Shown: positions 53,110 through 62,961, counted from the first letter of the stretch. The stretch is DNA of 64,000 bases from Schaalia radingae (GCF_900106055.1 NZ_LT629792.1:1116001-1180000); one strand, 5' to 3'. Made by a program: numbers and translations. Notes: a model not told the origin generated them from the letters alone.

Positions 53110-54567
53110 ATGACCACAAGCACCGAGCAGCCGAGCATCTCTACGCCTCAGGTTGCAGTGAACGACATTGGGTCTGAAGAAGACCTGCTCGCCGCCATCG
53201 ACAAGACCATCAAATACTTCAACGATGGGGACATTGTCGAGGGAACAGTCGTCAAGATTGACCACGATGAGGTCCTCCTCGACATCGGCTACAAGACCGA
53301 AGGAGTCATCCTTTCACGCGAATTATCCATCAAGCATGACGTCGATCCTGATGACGTCGTCGCGGTGGGTGATCAGATCGAAGCTTTGGTACTCCAGAAG
53401 GAAGACAAGGATGGCCGCCTGCTTCTGTCGAAGAAGCGTGCACAGTACGAACGCGCATGGGGCCAGATCGAAAAGGTCAAGGAAGAAGAAGGTGTTGTCA
53501 CCGGCACTGTCATCGAGGTCGTCAAGGGCGGCCTGATCCTCGACATCGGCCTGCGCGGCTTCCTGCCCGCGTCCTTGGTTGAGATGCGTCGCGTGCGTGA
53601 CCTGCAACCCTACATCGGCCGCGAGCTTGAAGCCAAGATCATCGAGCTCGACAAGAACCGCAACAACGTGGTCCTGTCGCGCCGCGCATGGCTCGAGCAG
53701 ACGCAGTCCGAGGTTCGCACCAACTTCCTCAACACCCTGCAGAAGGGACAGGTCCGCAACGGCACCGTCTCCTCGATCGTCAACTTCGGCGCATTCGTCG
53801 ACCTGGGTGGCGTGGACGGCCTGGTGCACGTCTCCGAACTGTCCTGGAAGCACATCGATCACCCGTCAGAGGTTGTCGAGGTCGGCCAGGAAGTCACCGT
53901 CGAGGTCCTCGACGTCGACATGGACCGCGAACGCGTCTCCCTGTCCCTGAAGGCCACCCAGGAAGATCCGTGGCAGGCATTCGCCCGTACCCACGCAATC
54001 GGCCAGGTTGTGCCCGGCAAGGTCACCAAGCTCGTTCCGTTCGGTGCGTTTGTGCGCGTCGAGGACGGAATCGAAGGCCTTGTCCATATCTCCGAGCTCG
54101 CCCAGCGCCACGTTGAGATGCCGGAGCAGGTCGTCAAGGTCGGTGAAGAGGTCTTCGTCAAGGTCATTGATATTGACCTGGAACGTCGCCGCATCTCGCT
54201 GTCGCTTAAGCAGGCCAACGAGGGCGTCGACCCGAAATCGGAAGACTTCGATCCGTCACTGTACGGAATGGCTGCCGAATACGACGAAAACGGCAACTAC
54301 AAGTACCCTGAAGGCTTCGATCCGGAAACCCAGGAATGGATGGAAGGATACGACGAGCAGCGCGAGGCCTGGGAAGCCCAGTACGCGGAAGCGCACGCCC
54401 GTTGGGAAGCCCACCGTGCCCAGGTTGCCAAGGCACTGGAAGAAGACGCAGAGGCTGCTCCGTCAGTCGAGGAACAGGCGTCCTACTCCTCGCCGGTTGA
54501 CAACTCCGGCACGTTGGCATCGGATGAGGCACTCGCCGCTCTGCGCGAGAAGCTGACGAACAACTGA
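53110..54567 (+). CDS. rpsA: 30S ribosomal protein S1
   Basis: The 485-residue protein has four S1 RNA-binding domains at about 36-105, 122-190, 210-280 and 297-370, each with FGAFVRV- or GFLP-type cores (for example KGGLILDIGLRGFLPASL). It lacks the two extra domains of the six-domain proteobacterial S1. A flexible acidic C-terminal tail of about 100 residues ends in ALREKLTNN. It helps mRNA recruitment and may take part in trans-translation. Position after polA is conserved. Confidence 0.95.
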   Translation: MTTSTEQPSISTPQVAVNDIGSEEDLLAAIDKTIKYFNDGDIVEGTVVKIDHDEVLLDIGYKTEGVILSRELSIKHDVDPDDVVAVGDQIEALVLQKEDKDGRLLLSKKRAQYERAWGQIEKVKEEEGVVTGTVIEVVKGGLILDIGLRGFLPASLVEMRRVRDLQPYIGRELEAKIIELDKNRNNVVLSRRAWLEQTQSEVRTNFLNTLQKGQVRNGTVSSIVNFGAFVDLGGVDGLVHVSELSWKHIDHPSEVVEVGQEVTVEVLDVDMDRERVSLSLKATQEDPWQAFARTHAIGQVVPGKVTKLVPFGAFVRVEDGIEGLVHISELAQRHVEMPEQVVKVGEEVFVKVIDIDLERRRISLSLKQANEGVDPKSEDFDPSLYGMAAEYDENGNYKYPEGFDPETQEWMEGYDEQREAWEAQYAEAHARWEAHRAQVAKALEEDAEAAPSVEEQASYSSPVDNSGTLASDEALAALREKLTNN

Positions 54568-54591
54568 TGCTGATGCGGTAAGAAGCTGCAC

Positions 54592-54628
54592 GAAAGATCC
54601 CGACTCGCTTAGCGAGCCGGGATCTTTC
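54592..54628. terminator. Terminator between rpsA and the fucosidase gene
   Basis: A 17-base-pair stem with one mismatch, GAAAGATCCCGACTCGC paired with GCGAGCCGGGATCTTTC, has a three-base loop. The stem starts 24 bases after the rpsA stop and lies before the convergent fucosidase stop. Confidence 0.85.
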
Positions 54629-54649
54629 TATAGGACAGCGACGGTGATG

Positions 54650-55981
54650 CTACTTCATACGCACTGCGCACACCGCGAGGGAACCTGAACGTAGGCTGTC
54701 CGGAATCTGTACCGCGAGGCCGTTGCGCTCAGCCGGTGACGAATTACCGAGCCAGCGAACAGACGCATCGCTCGGGCACCCTGACGGAATCTCAACGTCG
54801 CTGCGCTGAGAAGGATCCACGAAGATGAAGAGTTCACCATCATTGCGCGTGTAGCGTTGCGAGGACTTCCTACTGTCAGCATCGGTAAAGACGCGCGTGC
54901 CGTAGATCGCCTCGCCGTTCGTCTTCAACCACTGTCCCAGGCCGCGCAGCGAGTTTTGCTGGAGCTCCGGGATCGTGCCATCGGCGCGTGGTCCGACATT
55001 GATGAGCAGATTGCCGTTCTTGGAGACAGTGTCGACGAGTAGATCAATCAGGGCTGGTGCTGACAGGGTGTTGTTCTCGTCTTCATTGGTGTTGTAGCCG
55101 AATGAATGCCCCAGACCACGTGTTGCTTCCCACGGCTCGGGGATCACTGAGTCGATGATGCTGTACTCGCGCGTCAGGTAGCCATGGTAGGGAATACCCC
55201 AACGATCGTTCACGACACCATCGGGAACAGTCGAGAAGTATTTGCGGAAAAGCGAGGCCAGAGCGTAATCCTCATTCGATTTTCCGCTGTCGGGCCATTC
55301 GATGTCGTTCCAGAGAATGTCGGGATGGAAGCGGTCAATCAGCTCGCGCAGCTGATCGGCCGCGTAGCGCGCAAATTCAGGGTCATTGCGACGGTAGACG
55401 AACAGATCTCTGTCCGATTCGATCGGCGGGAAATGCGCAACGTGCCAGTCATGGGCGCCCGAGAAGTAAACGCCGAACTTGAGTTTTGCCTCGCGCGCAC
55501 TGTCATGAAACTCCTGAATGATGTCGCGCTGGGGGCCTCGCTGCGCGGCTGAGAAGTTCGTGGTGTCCGTGTTCCACAGGCAGAAACCGTCGTGGTGCTT
55601 GGTTGTGGGAACGAGGTAGCGCGCACCTGCCTCAACGAAAAGGTCCACCATCGCGCGCGGATCGAACTTCTCCGCGTGCCACATGTGCGCAAAATCCTCG
55701 TAGGAGGTCCCGATTCCGTACTTCTTGTTGTGGCGAATATGCGCCGGGCTGTGCGGAATCCGCACTGTATTGGCATACCACTCGGCGTAGGAATGCATCG
55801 CGTATTCGTCATCGGGCTGTACGCCTTCTTCAGGCAGCGATGCCCAGGCGGGAACAGAGTAGAGACCCCAGTGAACAAAAATGCCGAGTTTGGCATCCTG
55901 GAACCAGTCGGGCACATCGCGTTGCGGGTAGGTTGGCTCAGGAGAGAAAACCGGGCCGGTGCGATGTTCGAAATTAATCAT
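54650..55981 (-). CDS. GH29 alpha-L-fucosidase
   Basis: The 443-residue protein is a cytoplasmic glycoside hydrolase of family 29, as no signal peptide is present. It has the N-terminal WFQDAKLGIFVHWGLYSVPAW, TKHHDGFCLWNT and FGVYFSGAHDW barrel segments. The catalytic nucleophile is expected in LWNDIEWP (D226), where GH29 enzymes carry the retaining aspartate. A small C-terminal beta domain follows. It should hydrolyse alpha-L-fucose from imported oligosaccharides or glycopeptides. ATG 55981 follows AAGGA. It is co-directional with the ROK repressor gene, 40 bases downstream of it. Confidence 0.88.
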   Translation of the reverse strand: MINFEHRTGPVFSPEPTYPQRDVPDWFQDAKLGIFVHWGLYSVPAWASLPEEGVQPDDEYAMHSYAEWYANTVRIPHSPAHIRHNKKYGIGTSYEDFAHMWHAEKFDPRAMVDLFVEAGARYLVPTTKHHDGFCLWNTDTTNFSAAQRGPQRDIIQEFHDSAREAKLKFGVYFSGAHDWHVAHFPPIESDRDLFVYRRNDPEFARYAADQLRELIDRFHPDILWNDIEWPDSGKSNEDYALASLFRKYFSTVPDGVVNDRWGIPYHGYLTREYSIIDSVIPEPWEATRGLGHSFGYNTNEDENNTLSAPALIDLLVDTVSKNGNLLINVGPRADGTIPELQQNSLRGLGQWLKTNGEAIYGTRVFTDADSRKSSQRYTRNDGELFIFVDPSQRSDVEIPSGCPSDASVRWLGNSSPAERNGLAVQIPDSLRSGSLAVCAVRMK

Positions 55982-56021
55982 GAGCACTATCCTTTGTCAT
56001 TTGTTGATTTCTTCGGTGGTC

Positions 56022-57188
56022 TTAATGAATGAGAGCAGGAAGATGAAAGACGGTATCTCGAATCAGCTCAAAGCCGCCGTAGATACCGGCGTCAGCGCCC
56101 AGAGTTGCCTGCGATATCAGCAAGTTGCGAGTGACGAGGGGGTGGCATCCGCCGTACAGCTCACTGCGTATGGAGGCGATGAAGATCTCCAGCGTGGAAA
56201 GCCTGCCGCCGATAAACAGTGCATTAGGATTGGCAAAACCGACCACGCTGCACAGAACTTCACCGAGCGCGCGACCGGCATCGCGTATCAAAGTGGTCGC
56301 CGCTGAATCACCCTCGTGCGCACGCGCGACAAGTTCGGGTAGCGAGGTGATCGACATCCCGTTGGCGCGTGCACGCTCCACGAGGGCGACTCCAGAGGCG
56401 ATCGTTTCGAGGCACCCGATATTTCCGCATCCACACGGCCGGTCAGTACTGCGATGGGAGCGCACGTGTGAAATGTCACCTGCCATGCCGGAGGCGCCGT
56501 GATAGATCTTTCCGTCCACCACGATGCCGCTGCCGATGGCGGCACCAGCTTTAACGGTAATGGAGCGCTCGATTTCCGGATGGTGACGGGCTTCGCCCAA
56601 TGCCATGAGGTTCGCGTCGTTCTCGACCGCGACGGGCACATCGATGTGAGATTCCATCCATTCGCGAATAGGGAAGTGAGTCCACCCTGCCATGCGTGCC
56701 CCCACGTCGATGCGTTGGAGTTCCTGGTTCACAGGTGCCGGAACGCCAAGGCTGATGCCACGAAGCGTCGCGTCAAGGTCGACGTCCAGATCGGCTCCTG
56801 TAAGTGAGTCAAGGGCGCTGGACAGAACATCCCGGGGCGGTAAAGACAGGTCAAGAGACGCTTCCCACGAGGCCAGCAGGTTCCCTTGCGTGTCGAACAC
56901 TCCGAAGCGAACATGGGCGCCGCCCATGTCAATGGCGGCGAACGTGCTGGGGGTGCCAGCCGTCTCAAGAACCTGAGGACGCCTGCCACCTTTGGACTTA
57001 CCCGCTCCGGCCTCACGTAACACGTTGTTCTCGAGAAGTGCCTGCACTCGCACCGAAACGGTAGAAGGCGATAACTTAAGGAGAGTCGAGAGGTCTGAAC
57101 GTGTCGTCGCAGAACCACTTGCAACCGCTTCGATAATCATCGCATCAGTTGTGCTTGTCTCCTGTGGAGTAAATGTCTGGTTCGTCAA
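56022..57188 (-). CDS. ROK-family transcriptional repressor (NagC/XylR type)
   Basis: The 388-residue protein has an N-terminal winged HTH (about 15-70, TRSDLSTLLKLSPSTVSVRVQALLENN) and a C-terminal ROK sugar-binding domain (AAIDMGGAHVRFGVFD, VENDANLMALGE and zinc motif CGCGNIGCLETI). The order HTH-ROK is that of repressors such as NagC and XylR. It is divergent from the ABC operon and 237 bases away, an arrangement that suggests it represses both directions and senses the imported sugar or its phosphate. The repressor gene is followed by the fucosidase gene, so the enzyme and regulator are likely co-expressed. Confidence 0.88.
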   Translation of the reverse strand: MTNQTFTPQETSTTDAMIIEAVASGSATTRSDLSTLLKLSPSTVSVRVQALLENNVLREAGAGKSKGGRRPQVLETAGTPSTFAAIDMGGAHVRFGVFDTQGNLLASWEASLDLSLPPRDVLSSALDSLTGADLDVDLDATLRGISLGVPAPVNQELQRIDVGARMAGWTHFPIREWMESHIDVPVAVENDANLMALGEARHHPEIERSITVKAGAAIGSGIVVDGKIYHGASGMAGDISHVRSHRSTDRPCGCGNIGCLETIASGVALVERARANGMSITSLPELVARAHEGDSAATTLIRDAGRALGEVLCSVVGFANPNALFIGGRLSTLEIFIASIRSELYGGCHPLVTRNLLISQATLGADAGIYGGFELIRDTVFHLPALIH

Positions 57189-57255
57189 GAGGACGCTTCT
57201 TTCGGTTTGAAGGATCGGACAGCGGGACTACGTCATCGATTTGTTACCTGTCTGG

Positions 57256-57309
57256 TTCGAATTTTACTAGAAAGTCATATATAGTTCTATTGGAAACGAT
57301 GATAGTTTC
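57256..57309. promoter_or_regulatory. Divergent promoter/operator region of the ROK and sugar ABC genes
   Basis: This AT-rich segment has a plus-strand -10 TATAGT (57280-57285) with a weak TTCGAA at 57256-57261, a minus-strand TAAAAT (57261-57266), an inverted repeat TAGAA-N12-TTCTA (about 57268-57289) and GAAAC-N7-GTTTC (57293-57309). The repeats are candidate ROK operators. Confidence 0.45.
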
Positions 57310-57425
57310 TTCGATGCCGTTAAAAGAAGGCTGAAGTATCGTTGACGACGCGAAGACTTCTTGGAATCAGCATCTCGATACACAGGTCAAGTCCTATGTG
57401 GGACTCACCGAAGAAAGGTCTCTTA

Positions 57426-58703
57426 ATGCAATCTCTACAGAAAAAAGCAGCAGCGGCGCTACTTGCTACAGGTATGACATGTTCCCTCGTTGCATGTTCT
57501 GGGGGCGGTGACAACGCATCGGCATCTGGGAATGGATCAGGCGGATCGATCACATGGGATATGTGGGGCGGCTCCGACGATGATCTGGACTGGATTAGCC
57601 AAACTGCCGACATCGTCCGCAAACAGAATCCGGATATTGAGCTGAAAACACAGACCGCCTCATGGGGCGACTACTTCACCAAGCTCACCTCGAACATGTC
57701 GTCAGGAAACCTGGCGTGCATCACCTCAATGAACGGGCAGAAGCTGTCGGGCTTCTATCAGGCACTGTCACCTCTGACCGATGAGGACCTCGAAAAAGCG
57801 GGGATCAAGAAAGAGGACTTCACCGACGGAGCCCTCGACATCATGACCTTCAACGACAACCTGTACGGCATTCCCTACGACGTGTCAGCGATGATGGTCT
57901 TCTACAACAAGGACATGTTCGCTGAAACCGGTGCGAAGGAACCGACCCTGGACTGGACCTTCGACGACTTCAATGAAGCTGCGAAGAAGACCACGACCGA
58001 CCAGCACAAGGGCTTCGGTATCGGCATGGGTGAATTCCAATGGATGGCACTGCCGATCGCACTGTCCGGCACCCAGCCTGTGACCGCTGATGGCAACATC
58101 GACCTGACGAACCCTGACTTCGTCAAGGCCGCTGAATGGTATGCCGACCTTGTTCTGACGGAAAAGGTTGCCGATCCGGTCCCGTCAGCATCTGAAGCTG
58201 GCTGGGGCGAAGAACAGTACCAGAACGGCAACGTTGCAATGGCTGTGGACGGCACCTGGAACGCCTACGGCTACTTCAACAACGAAGCAGGCTTCAAGGC
58301 CGGCGCAACACGTCTTCCTCAGGGAGACAACGGATCTCTGGGCCTTATCCTTGGCTCCGGTTTCGGTATCTCGGCCAACTGTGACAACCGTGACGCCGCA
58401 CTGAAGGTACTGGGCTCACTGGTGTCGAAGGAAGCACAGGACCTCCTGAGCTCCTCGGGCCGTTCTTACCCCTCACGTATCGAATCTCAGGCGCAGTACT
58501 TCGATTCCTTCGATGAAGCTGTCCGGGAAGAAGTGAAGGCCGCATTCGACGCTGCATTCAAGGATCAGCAGGGTCAGAACTCCACCCCTGTGTGGTCGCA
58601 GGTTAACAACTACATTCAGCCCAACCTCGTGTCGGTCTACACTGGCCAGACGCCAATGTCTCAGATGCTTGAGCAAGCTCAGGCACAATTTGGCAATAAG
58701 TGA
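57426..58703 (+). CDS. Sugar ABC transporter substrate-binding lipoprotein
   Basis: The 425-residue protein is a family 1 extracellular solute-binding lipoprotein. The signal ends in lipobox LVAC with a Gly/Ser linker. Core motifs ITWDMWGGSDDDLDWI and GNVAMAVDGTWNAYGYFNNE fit carbohydrate-binding members. ATG 57426 follows AAAGG; the open frame further upstream covers the leader. It is the first gene of a co-directional run with two permeases and no ATPase, so a shared ATPase such as MsiK is expected. The ligand is probably a fucosylated oligosaccharide, by context only. Confidence 0.9.
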   Translation: MQSLQKKAAAALLATGMTCSLVACSGGGDNASASGNGSGGSITWDMWGGSDDDLDWISQTADIVRKQNPDIELKTQTASWGDYFTKLTSNMSSGNLACITSMNGQKLSGFYQALSPLTDEDLEKAGIKKEDFTDGALDIMTFNDNLYGIPYDVSAMMVFYNKDMFAETGAKEPTLDWTFDDFNEAAKKTTTDQHKGFGIGMGEFQWMALPIALSGTQPVTADGNIDLTNPDFVKAAEWYADLVLTEKVADPVPSASEAGWGEEQYQNGNVAMAVDGTWNAYGYFNNEAGFKAGATRLPQGDNGSLGLILGSGFGISANCDNRDAALKVLGSLVSKEAQDLLSSSGRSYPSRIESQAQYFDSFDEAVREEVKAAFDAAFKDQQGQNSTPVWSQVNNYIQPNLVSVYTGQTPMSQMLEQAQAQFGNK

Positions 58704-58714
58704 GGTTGACCGCA

Positions 58715-59632
58715 ATGACCGCACAACCTGCCGTCACGAATCGGCGGAGTTCACTGCGGAAGATTGAGTCCCGTCAAGCGCTGGGCTTTGTCAGCCCAGC
58801 GCTTGCGGGCCTCTGCCTCTTCACAGTCGTTCCCGTCGTCCTGTCGGTCGTGATGAGTCTGTTCAACTGGCCAGCCTTTGGCGAACGAACCTTCATTGGC
58901 CTTGAGAATTATCGCAACCTGCTGTCAGGTCAAAATCCTGACTTCTATCCTGCTCTGCGAAATTCCATCATCTTCACGGTCACCTACGTACCTGTCAACA
59001 TCGTTGTCGCACTGACGCTGTCACTGCTGCTCGGCCCGAGAATCAAGGGACGCAACGCTTTCCGCGTTCTCTTCTTCATTCCAGTAGTGACGCCGATGGT
59101 TGCCAACGTCCTGGTCTGGAAGATGCTGCTCCAGCCTCAGGGTCTCTTCAACGGCATAGCGGTATCAGTATTCGGTTTCCAACTGCCGAACTTCCTTGCT
59201 GATCCCGTATGGGCAATGGTCATGATCGTTGTCATGTCGGTATGGCAGGGCGTGGGCTACAACATGCTGATCTTCTCAGCAGCACTCGAGCAGCTTCCCG
59301 AACCCGTTATCGAGGCAGCACGCCTCGACGGAGCCAAGGGAGCGCAGATGCTCTTCCGCGTCATCCTTCCCATGATGTCGCCGTCAATTTTCTTCGCTGC
59401 AGTCATGACGATCATCACCTCACTTCAGGTCTTCGTCCAGCCGCAAATGCTCACCGGTGGTGGGCCTGGAAATGCAACATTGCCGCTGGTCATGTTCATC
59501 TACAACCAGGGCTTCAAGTTCCAGCAGCTCGGTGTTGCAGCTGCCGGCGCATGGATCCTGTTCATCCTGGTCATCCTGGTCACAGCTTTCCAGTTCAAGG
59601 CTCAAAAGAGGTGGGTCCACTATGAGTACTGA
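58715..59632 (+). CDS. Sugar ABC transporter permease (first)
   Basis: The 305-residue protein has six hydrophobic segments, beginning with LGFVSPALAGLCLFTVVPVVLSVVM. The EAA loop is EAARLDGAKGAQMLFRVILP (about 206-225), which binds the ATPase. It belongs to the MalF/UgpA type of permeases. ATG 58715 follows GAGG; a GTG at 58700 overlaps the previous stop and is an alternative. It overlaps the next permease by 11 bases. Confidence 0.92.
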   Translation: MTAQPAVTNRRSSLRKIESRQALGFVSPALAGLCLFTVVPVVLSVVMSLFNWPAFGERTFIGLENYRNLLSGQNPDFYPALRNSIIFTVTYVPVNIVVALTLSLLLGPRIKGRNAFRVLFFIPVVTPMVANVLVWKMLLQPQGLFNGIAVSVFGFQLPNFLADPVWAMVMIVVMSVWQGVGYNMLIFSAALEQLPEPVIEAARLDGAKGAQMLFRVILPMMSPSIFFAAVMTIITSLQVFVQPQMLTGGGPGNATLPLVMFIYNQGFKFQQLGVAAAGAWILFILVILVTAFQFKAQKRWVHYEY

Positions 59633-60545
59633 TGTCGCAACAACCACGGCACCCCAGAAGGGGACACAGAAAAAGCAGGTTGCCAACAGGCACAGTCAGC
59701 CCGGACTTCTGGGCGGTGAACCCTCGCGCGTCAAGGACATCGTGGCGAATGCGACCGTATGGCTCGCAGCCATCCTCTTTGCGTCCCCACTGATCTACGC
59801 ATTCTTCTCATCACTGAAGTCGAAGGACGAGATTTTCTCGATGCCCCCGACTTTGGTTGGTGAGAAGCTGCGGTGGAGCAATTACCTCGAAGTTTTCACC
59901 TACGGCCCGTTCCTGACCTACATTAAGAACTCCTTCATCGTCTCAATCGCAGGAACGCTGCTGGTGCTGTTCGTATCCGCGACAGCCGGTTACGCATTCA
60001 GTCGACTGCGCTGGCGCGGGCGAGAACTCGTCTTCGTCCTGTTCCTTGGAACCATGATGGTTCCGCAGGAAGTTCTGGTCGTTCCGATGTTCACCGTGAT
60101 GAAATGGTTTGGCTGGGTTGACACCTATCAGGCATTGATCTTCCCATTCGCATTCGGCGCATTTGGCACATTCCTGATGCGTCAGTTCATGCGCGGTATC
60201 CCATTCGAACTGGAAGAAGCGGCACGTGTTGATGGTGCCGGTCCGATCCGCACGTTCGTTCAGATCATTCTTCCTTTGACCAAGTCGGCAATCGCCGTGC
60301 TGGCGGTCTTCACATTTATGTCTTTCTGGAACTCATACCTGTGGCCGCTGATTGTGACCGTCGACTACTCGCGCTTGGGAACTTTGCCAATTGGTCTTGC
60401 CTCGTTCTCAAGCCAGACCGGGACGCGATGGGATCTGCAGATTGCTGCAGCGATTATTTCAATGATCCCGACAACAGTCCTGGTCATGATTCTTCAGAAA
60501 CACCTGATTAAAGGTATCGCCATGTCCGGCATGGGTGGTCGCTAA
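59622..60545 (+). CDS. Sugar ABC transporter permease (second)
   Basis: The 307-residue protein is of the MalG/UgpE type. The N-terminal 35 residues are polar and basic, followed by ATVWLAAILFASPLIYAFFSS and about five further membrane helices. The EAA loop EEAARVDGAGPIRTFVQIILP is typical. ATG 59622 overlaps permease 1; the open frame begins 165 bases earlier but is a shadow there. Confidence 0.92.
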   Translation: MSTDVATTTAPQKGTQKKQVANRHSQPGLLGGEPSRVKDIVANATVWLAAILFASPLIYAFFSSLKSKDEIFSMPPTLVGEKLRWSNYLEVFTYGPFLTYIKNSFIVSIAGTLLVLFVSATAGYAFSRLRWRGRELVFVLFLGTMMVPQEVLVVPMFTVMKWFGWVDTYQALIFPFAFGAFGTFLMRQFMRGIPFELEEAARVDGAGPIRTFVQIILPLTKSAIAVLAVFTFMSFWNSYLWPLIVTVDYSRLGTLPIGLASFSSQTGTRWDLQIAAAIISMIPTTVLVMILQKHLIKGIAMSGMGGR

Positions 60546-60571
60546 ACAGAACTGGTGAAATAGGAAAAAAC

Positions 60572-62029
60572 ATGACTCTTCCGCGAATAGCAATTTGTGG
60601 GCTCCACATCGAGTCCTCGACTTTTACCCCATACGTTTCAACTGAAAAGGATTTCCAGGTCAGCCGCGGTGACGAGCTGCTCGCACGTTACACGTGGATG
60701 GACGAGGACTGGGCGCGCCAGGTCGAATGGATCCCGATCCTTCACGCCCGCGCACTGCCGGGCGGCCAGGTGCTGCGTTCAGACTACGAAGCCTGGCGGC
60801 AGGAAATAGTCGACGGCTTAACCGCCGTTGCACCTGTCGACGCAGTCTTCTTCGACATCCACGGCGCCATGACCGCTCAGGGATACGACGATACCGAGGG
60901 TGACCTGATCACAGCCGTCCGTGCAGTTGTCGGAGATAAACCCCTGATCTCGACCTCCATGGATCTGCACGGAAACGTGTCCCGAGCCCTGTTCGCAGGA
61001 TGCGATCTGCTCACCTGCTACAGGATGGCACCCCATGAGGATGCGTTCGAATCGCGCAAGCGAGCAGCGGTGAACCTAGTGGAACGACTGGTCAGTGGCA
61101 AAGGCAGGCCGGCTAAGGCACTGGTTCACGTGCCGGTGCTGCTGCCTGGTGAGAAGACATCGACACGTATTGAACCAGCCAAGTCGCTGTATGCCATGGT
61201 TCCGGAGGTTGAAAAGCGTCCCGGTATTCTTGACGCGGCAATCTGGGTCGGATTCGCATGGGCGGATCAGCCACGCTGCCAGGGGGCCGTTGTGGTCACA
61301 GGCGATGACGCTGAGGACGTGAAAGCTCAGGCTCTGCGTCTGGCTCAGCATTTCTGGGATGTACGCGATCAGTTCGAATTCGTTGCACCCGTGGGGACCA
61401 TGAGCGAGTGCCTTGAGCACGCCCTCGACGCTCCGCGTCCGTTCTTCATTTCGGATTCCGGAGACAACCCCGGTGCTGGCGGTGCTGATGACTGCACTGC
61501 GGCGCTGTCGGAGCTCCTGGAGTGGGCACCGGTAAAGGATGAGGCGCTCAACGTTCTGTATGCATCGCTGGTTGATCCGAATGCCGTGAAGGTGGCGGAT
61601 CAGGCCGGTGAAGGGGCACAGGTCGATGTTGAGCTGGGCGCGCACATCGATACGCGTGAACCCGGACCGCAAAAGGTCCACGCGACAGTGCTCCGAGTAA
61701 TCGATGATCCTGAGGGTGGTCGCACCTGTGCGTTGAAGATCAATAGCCTGACTGTCATTGTGACCTCTCAGCGCATGCAATACCATTCCCGCGTGCAATA
61801 TGAGCGACTGGGGCTGTCGATCGATGATCCCGATGTCGTGGTAGTCAAGATCGGCTACCTGGAACCGGATCTGTACAAGGCACAGGCCGACTGGATGATG
61901 GCACTGACTCCAGGCGGAGTTGATCAGGATCTGATTCGTCTGGGACATCGCCGCATTGACCGACCGATGTTCCCATTCGATGAGGATGTGACCGACGCCA
62001 GACTGGACGTAGAGGTGTTTATCTCTTGA
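60572..62029 (+). CDS. M81 family (MlrC-like) metallopeptidase homologue
   Basis: The 485-residue protein is homologous to microcystinase MlrC and the DUF1485 group. The start RIAICGLHIESSTFTP, the metal-site segments DAVFFDIHGAM and ISTSMDLHGNVS, and FFISDSGDNPGAGGADD match. MlrC is a zinc-dependent linear peptidase for microcystin fragments, but this organism is unlikely to meet that substrate. Its place inside a sugar operon (between permeases and a ROK kinase) suggests a different amide or lactam substrate, possibly a sugar-linked moiety. Substrate unknown. Confidence 0.82.
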   Translation: MTLPRIAICGLHIESSTFTPYVSTEKDFQVSRGDELLARYTWMDEDWARQVEWIPILHARALPGGQVLRSDYEAWRQEIVDGLTAVAPVDAVFFDIHGAMTAQGYDDTEGDLITAVRAVVGDKPLISTSMDLHGNVSRALFAGCDLLTCYRMAPHEDAFESRKRAAVNLVERLVSGKGRPAKALVHVPVLLPGEKTSTRIEPAKSLYAMVPEVEKRPGILDAAIWVGFAWADQPRCQGAVVVTGDDAEDVKAQALRLAQHFWDVRDQFEFVAPVGTMSECLEHALDAPRPFFISDSGDNPGAGGADDCTAALSELLEWAPVKDEALNVLYASLVDPNAVKVADQAGEGAQVDVELGAHIDTREPGPQKVHATVLRVIDDPEGGRTCALKINSLTVIVTSQRMQYHSRVQYERLGLSIDDPDVVVVKIGYLEPDLYKAQADWMMALTPGGVDQDLIRLGHRRIDRPMFPFDEDVTDARLDVEVFIS

Positions 62030-62961
62030 ACACCGTGGTTGCGGGGGTTGATGTTGGCGGTACGTCCATCAAGTCATTCCTGGTGGACTCAGCTGGACAC
62101 GTCACCGATGCTGTACACCTGGACACGCGTCCGGGCAACGTGGTCGAACAAGCGTGCCACGTCGCCCGGACCATCGTGGACAAGTGGCCAGAGGTCGCCG
62201 GAATCGGTGTCATCACACCTGGTGTGGTGGACGAAGAGGCCGGCGTTATCAAGTATGCGTCTAACCTCGAACTGAAGAACGTGAACCTTGCCCAGCGCAT
62301 GCAGGAAGCATGCTTACGGCCGGTGCGCCTCGGACATGACGGGCGGGCAGCAGGATTGGCTGAAGGTCTCCTGGGCGCTGGCCAGGGCGCACCCACCTTC
62401 ATCATGGTTCCCATCGGCACCGGCATTTCGGCAGCCATTTGCCACGGTAACCGACCGTGGGCAGGTGATGCCTTCAGCGCCGGAGAAGTTGGCCACACGC
62501 CGGTCATTCCGAATGGTGAAACATGCACGTGCGGACAGCGAGGCTGCACGGAGGTGTACGCATCAGCAAAAGCCATCGCGCGACGCTTCACGCAGAAGAC
62601 CGGCAAAGAGGCAACAGCTCGCACGGTAGAGGATCTGCTGGGAATCGACCCCATTGCAGATGAGGTATGGGATACCGCCACTTACGCGCTGGCCCTGTGT
62701 TTCGCGCACCTCACCTTCGCCCTCGACCCCACCCGCTTCGTTGTCGGCGGGGGCCTGTCCAACGCCGGTGAGACGTTGCTGGAACCGGTGCGCCGTCACC
62801 TGCGTGACCTGATGGCGTGGCGAACACCTCCCGAAATTGTGACCGCCCGCCTGGGCGCAGAGGCAGGGAAGTGGGGAGCCGCGATCCTGGGTGCCCAGGC
62901 TGCGAACCGGCAGATGTGGAACGACTGGAAGATCAATGACGGTTATCGAGCTATGTGTTGA
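62026..62961 (+). CDS. ROK-family sugar kinase
   Basis: The 311-residue protein has the ATP-binding VAGVDVGGTSIKSFLVD, GVITPGVVDEEAGVI, a catalytic Asp in LGHDGRAAGLAEGLLG, the GIGTGIS-type phosphate loop (here VPIGTGISAAI) and the zinc motif CTCGQRGCTEVY. There is no HTH, so it is an enzyme, not a repressor. It probably phosphorylates the sugar released in the cytoplasm, but its sugar is unknown. A TTG start overlaps the M81 stop (TTGA) with AGAGGTG upstream; GTG 62035 is an alternative. It overlaps the CutC-like gene by 26 bases. Confidence 0.88.
   Translation: MNTVVAGVDVGGTSIKSFLVDSAGHVTDAVHLDTRPGNVVEQACHVARTIVDKWPEVAGIGVITPGVVDEEAGVIKYASNLELKNVNLAQRMQEACLRPVRLGHDGRAAGLAEGLLGAGQGAPTFIMVPIGTGISAAICHGNRPWAGDAFSAGEVGHTPVIPNGETCTCGQRGCTEVYASAKAIARRFTQKTGKEATARTVEDLLGIDPIADEVWDTATYALALCFAHLTFALDPTRFVVGGGLSNAGETLLEPVRRHLRDLMAWRTPPEIVTARLGAEAGKWGAAILGAQAANRQMWNDWKINDGYRAMC

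Noticed and set aside
61076-61948. Long open frame antisense to the M81 gene (and similar ones antisense to imuB, sucB, polA)
   Set aside because: High-GC coding sequence leaves long shadow frames on the other strand; these lack start signals and homology.
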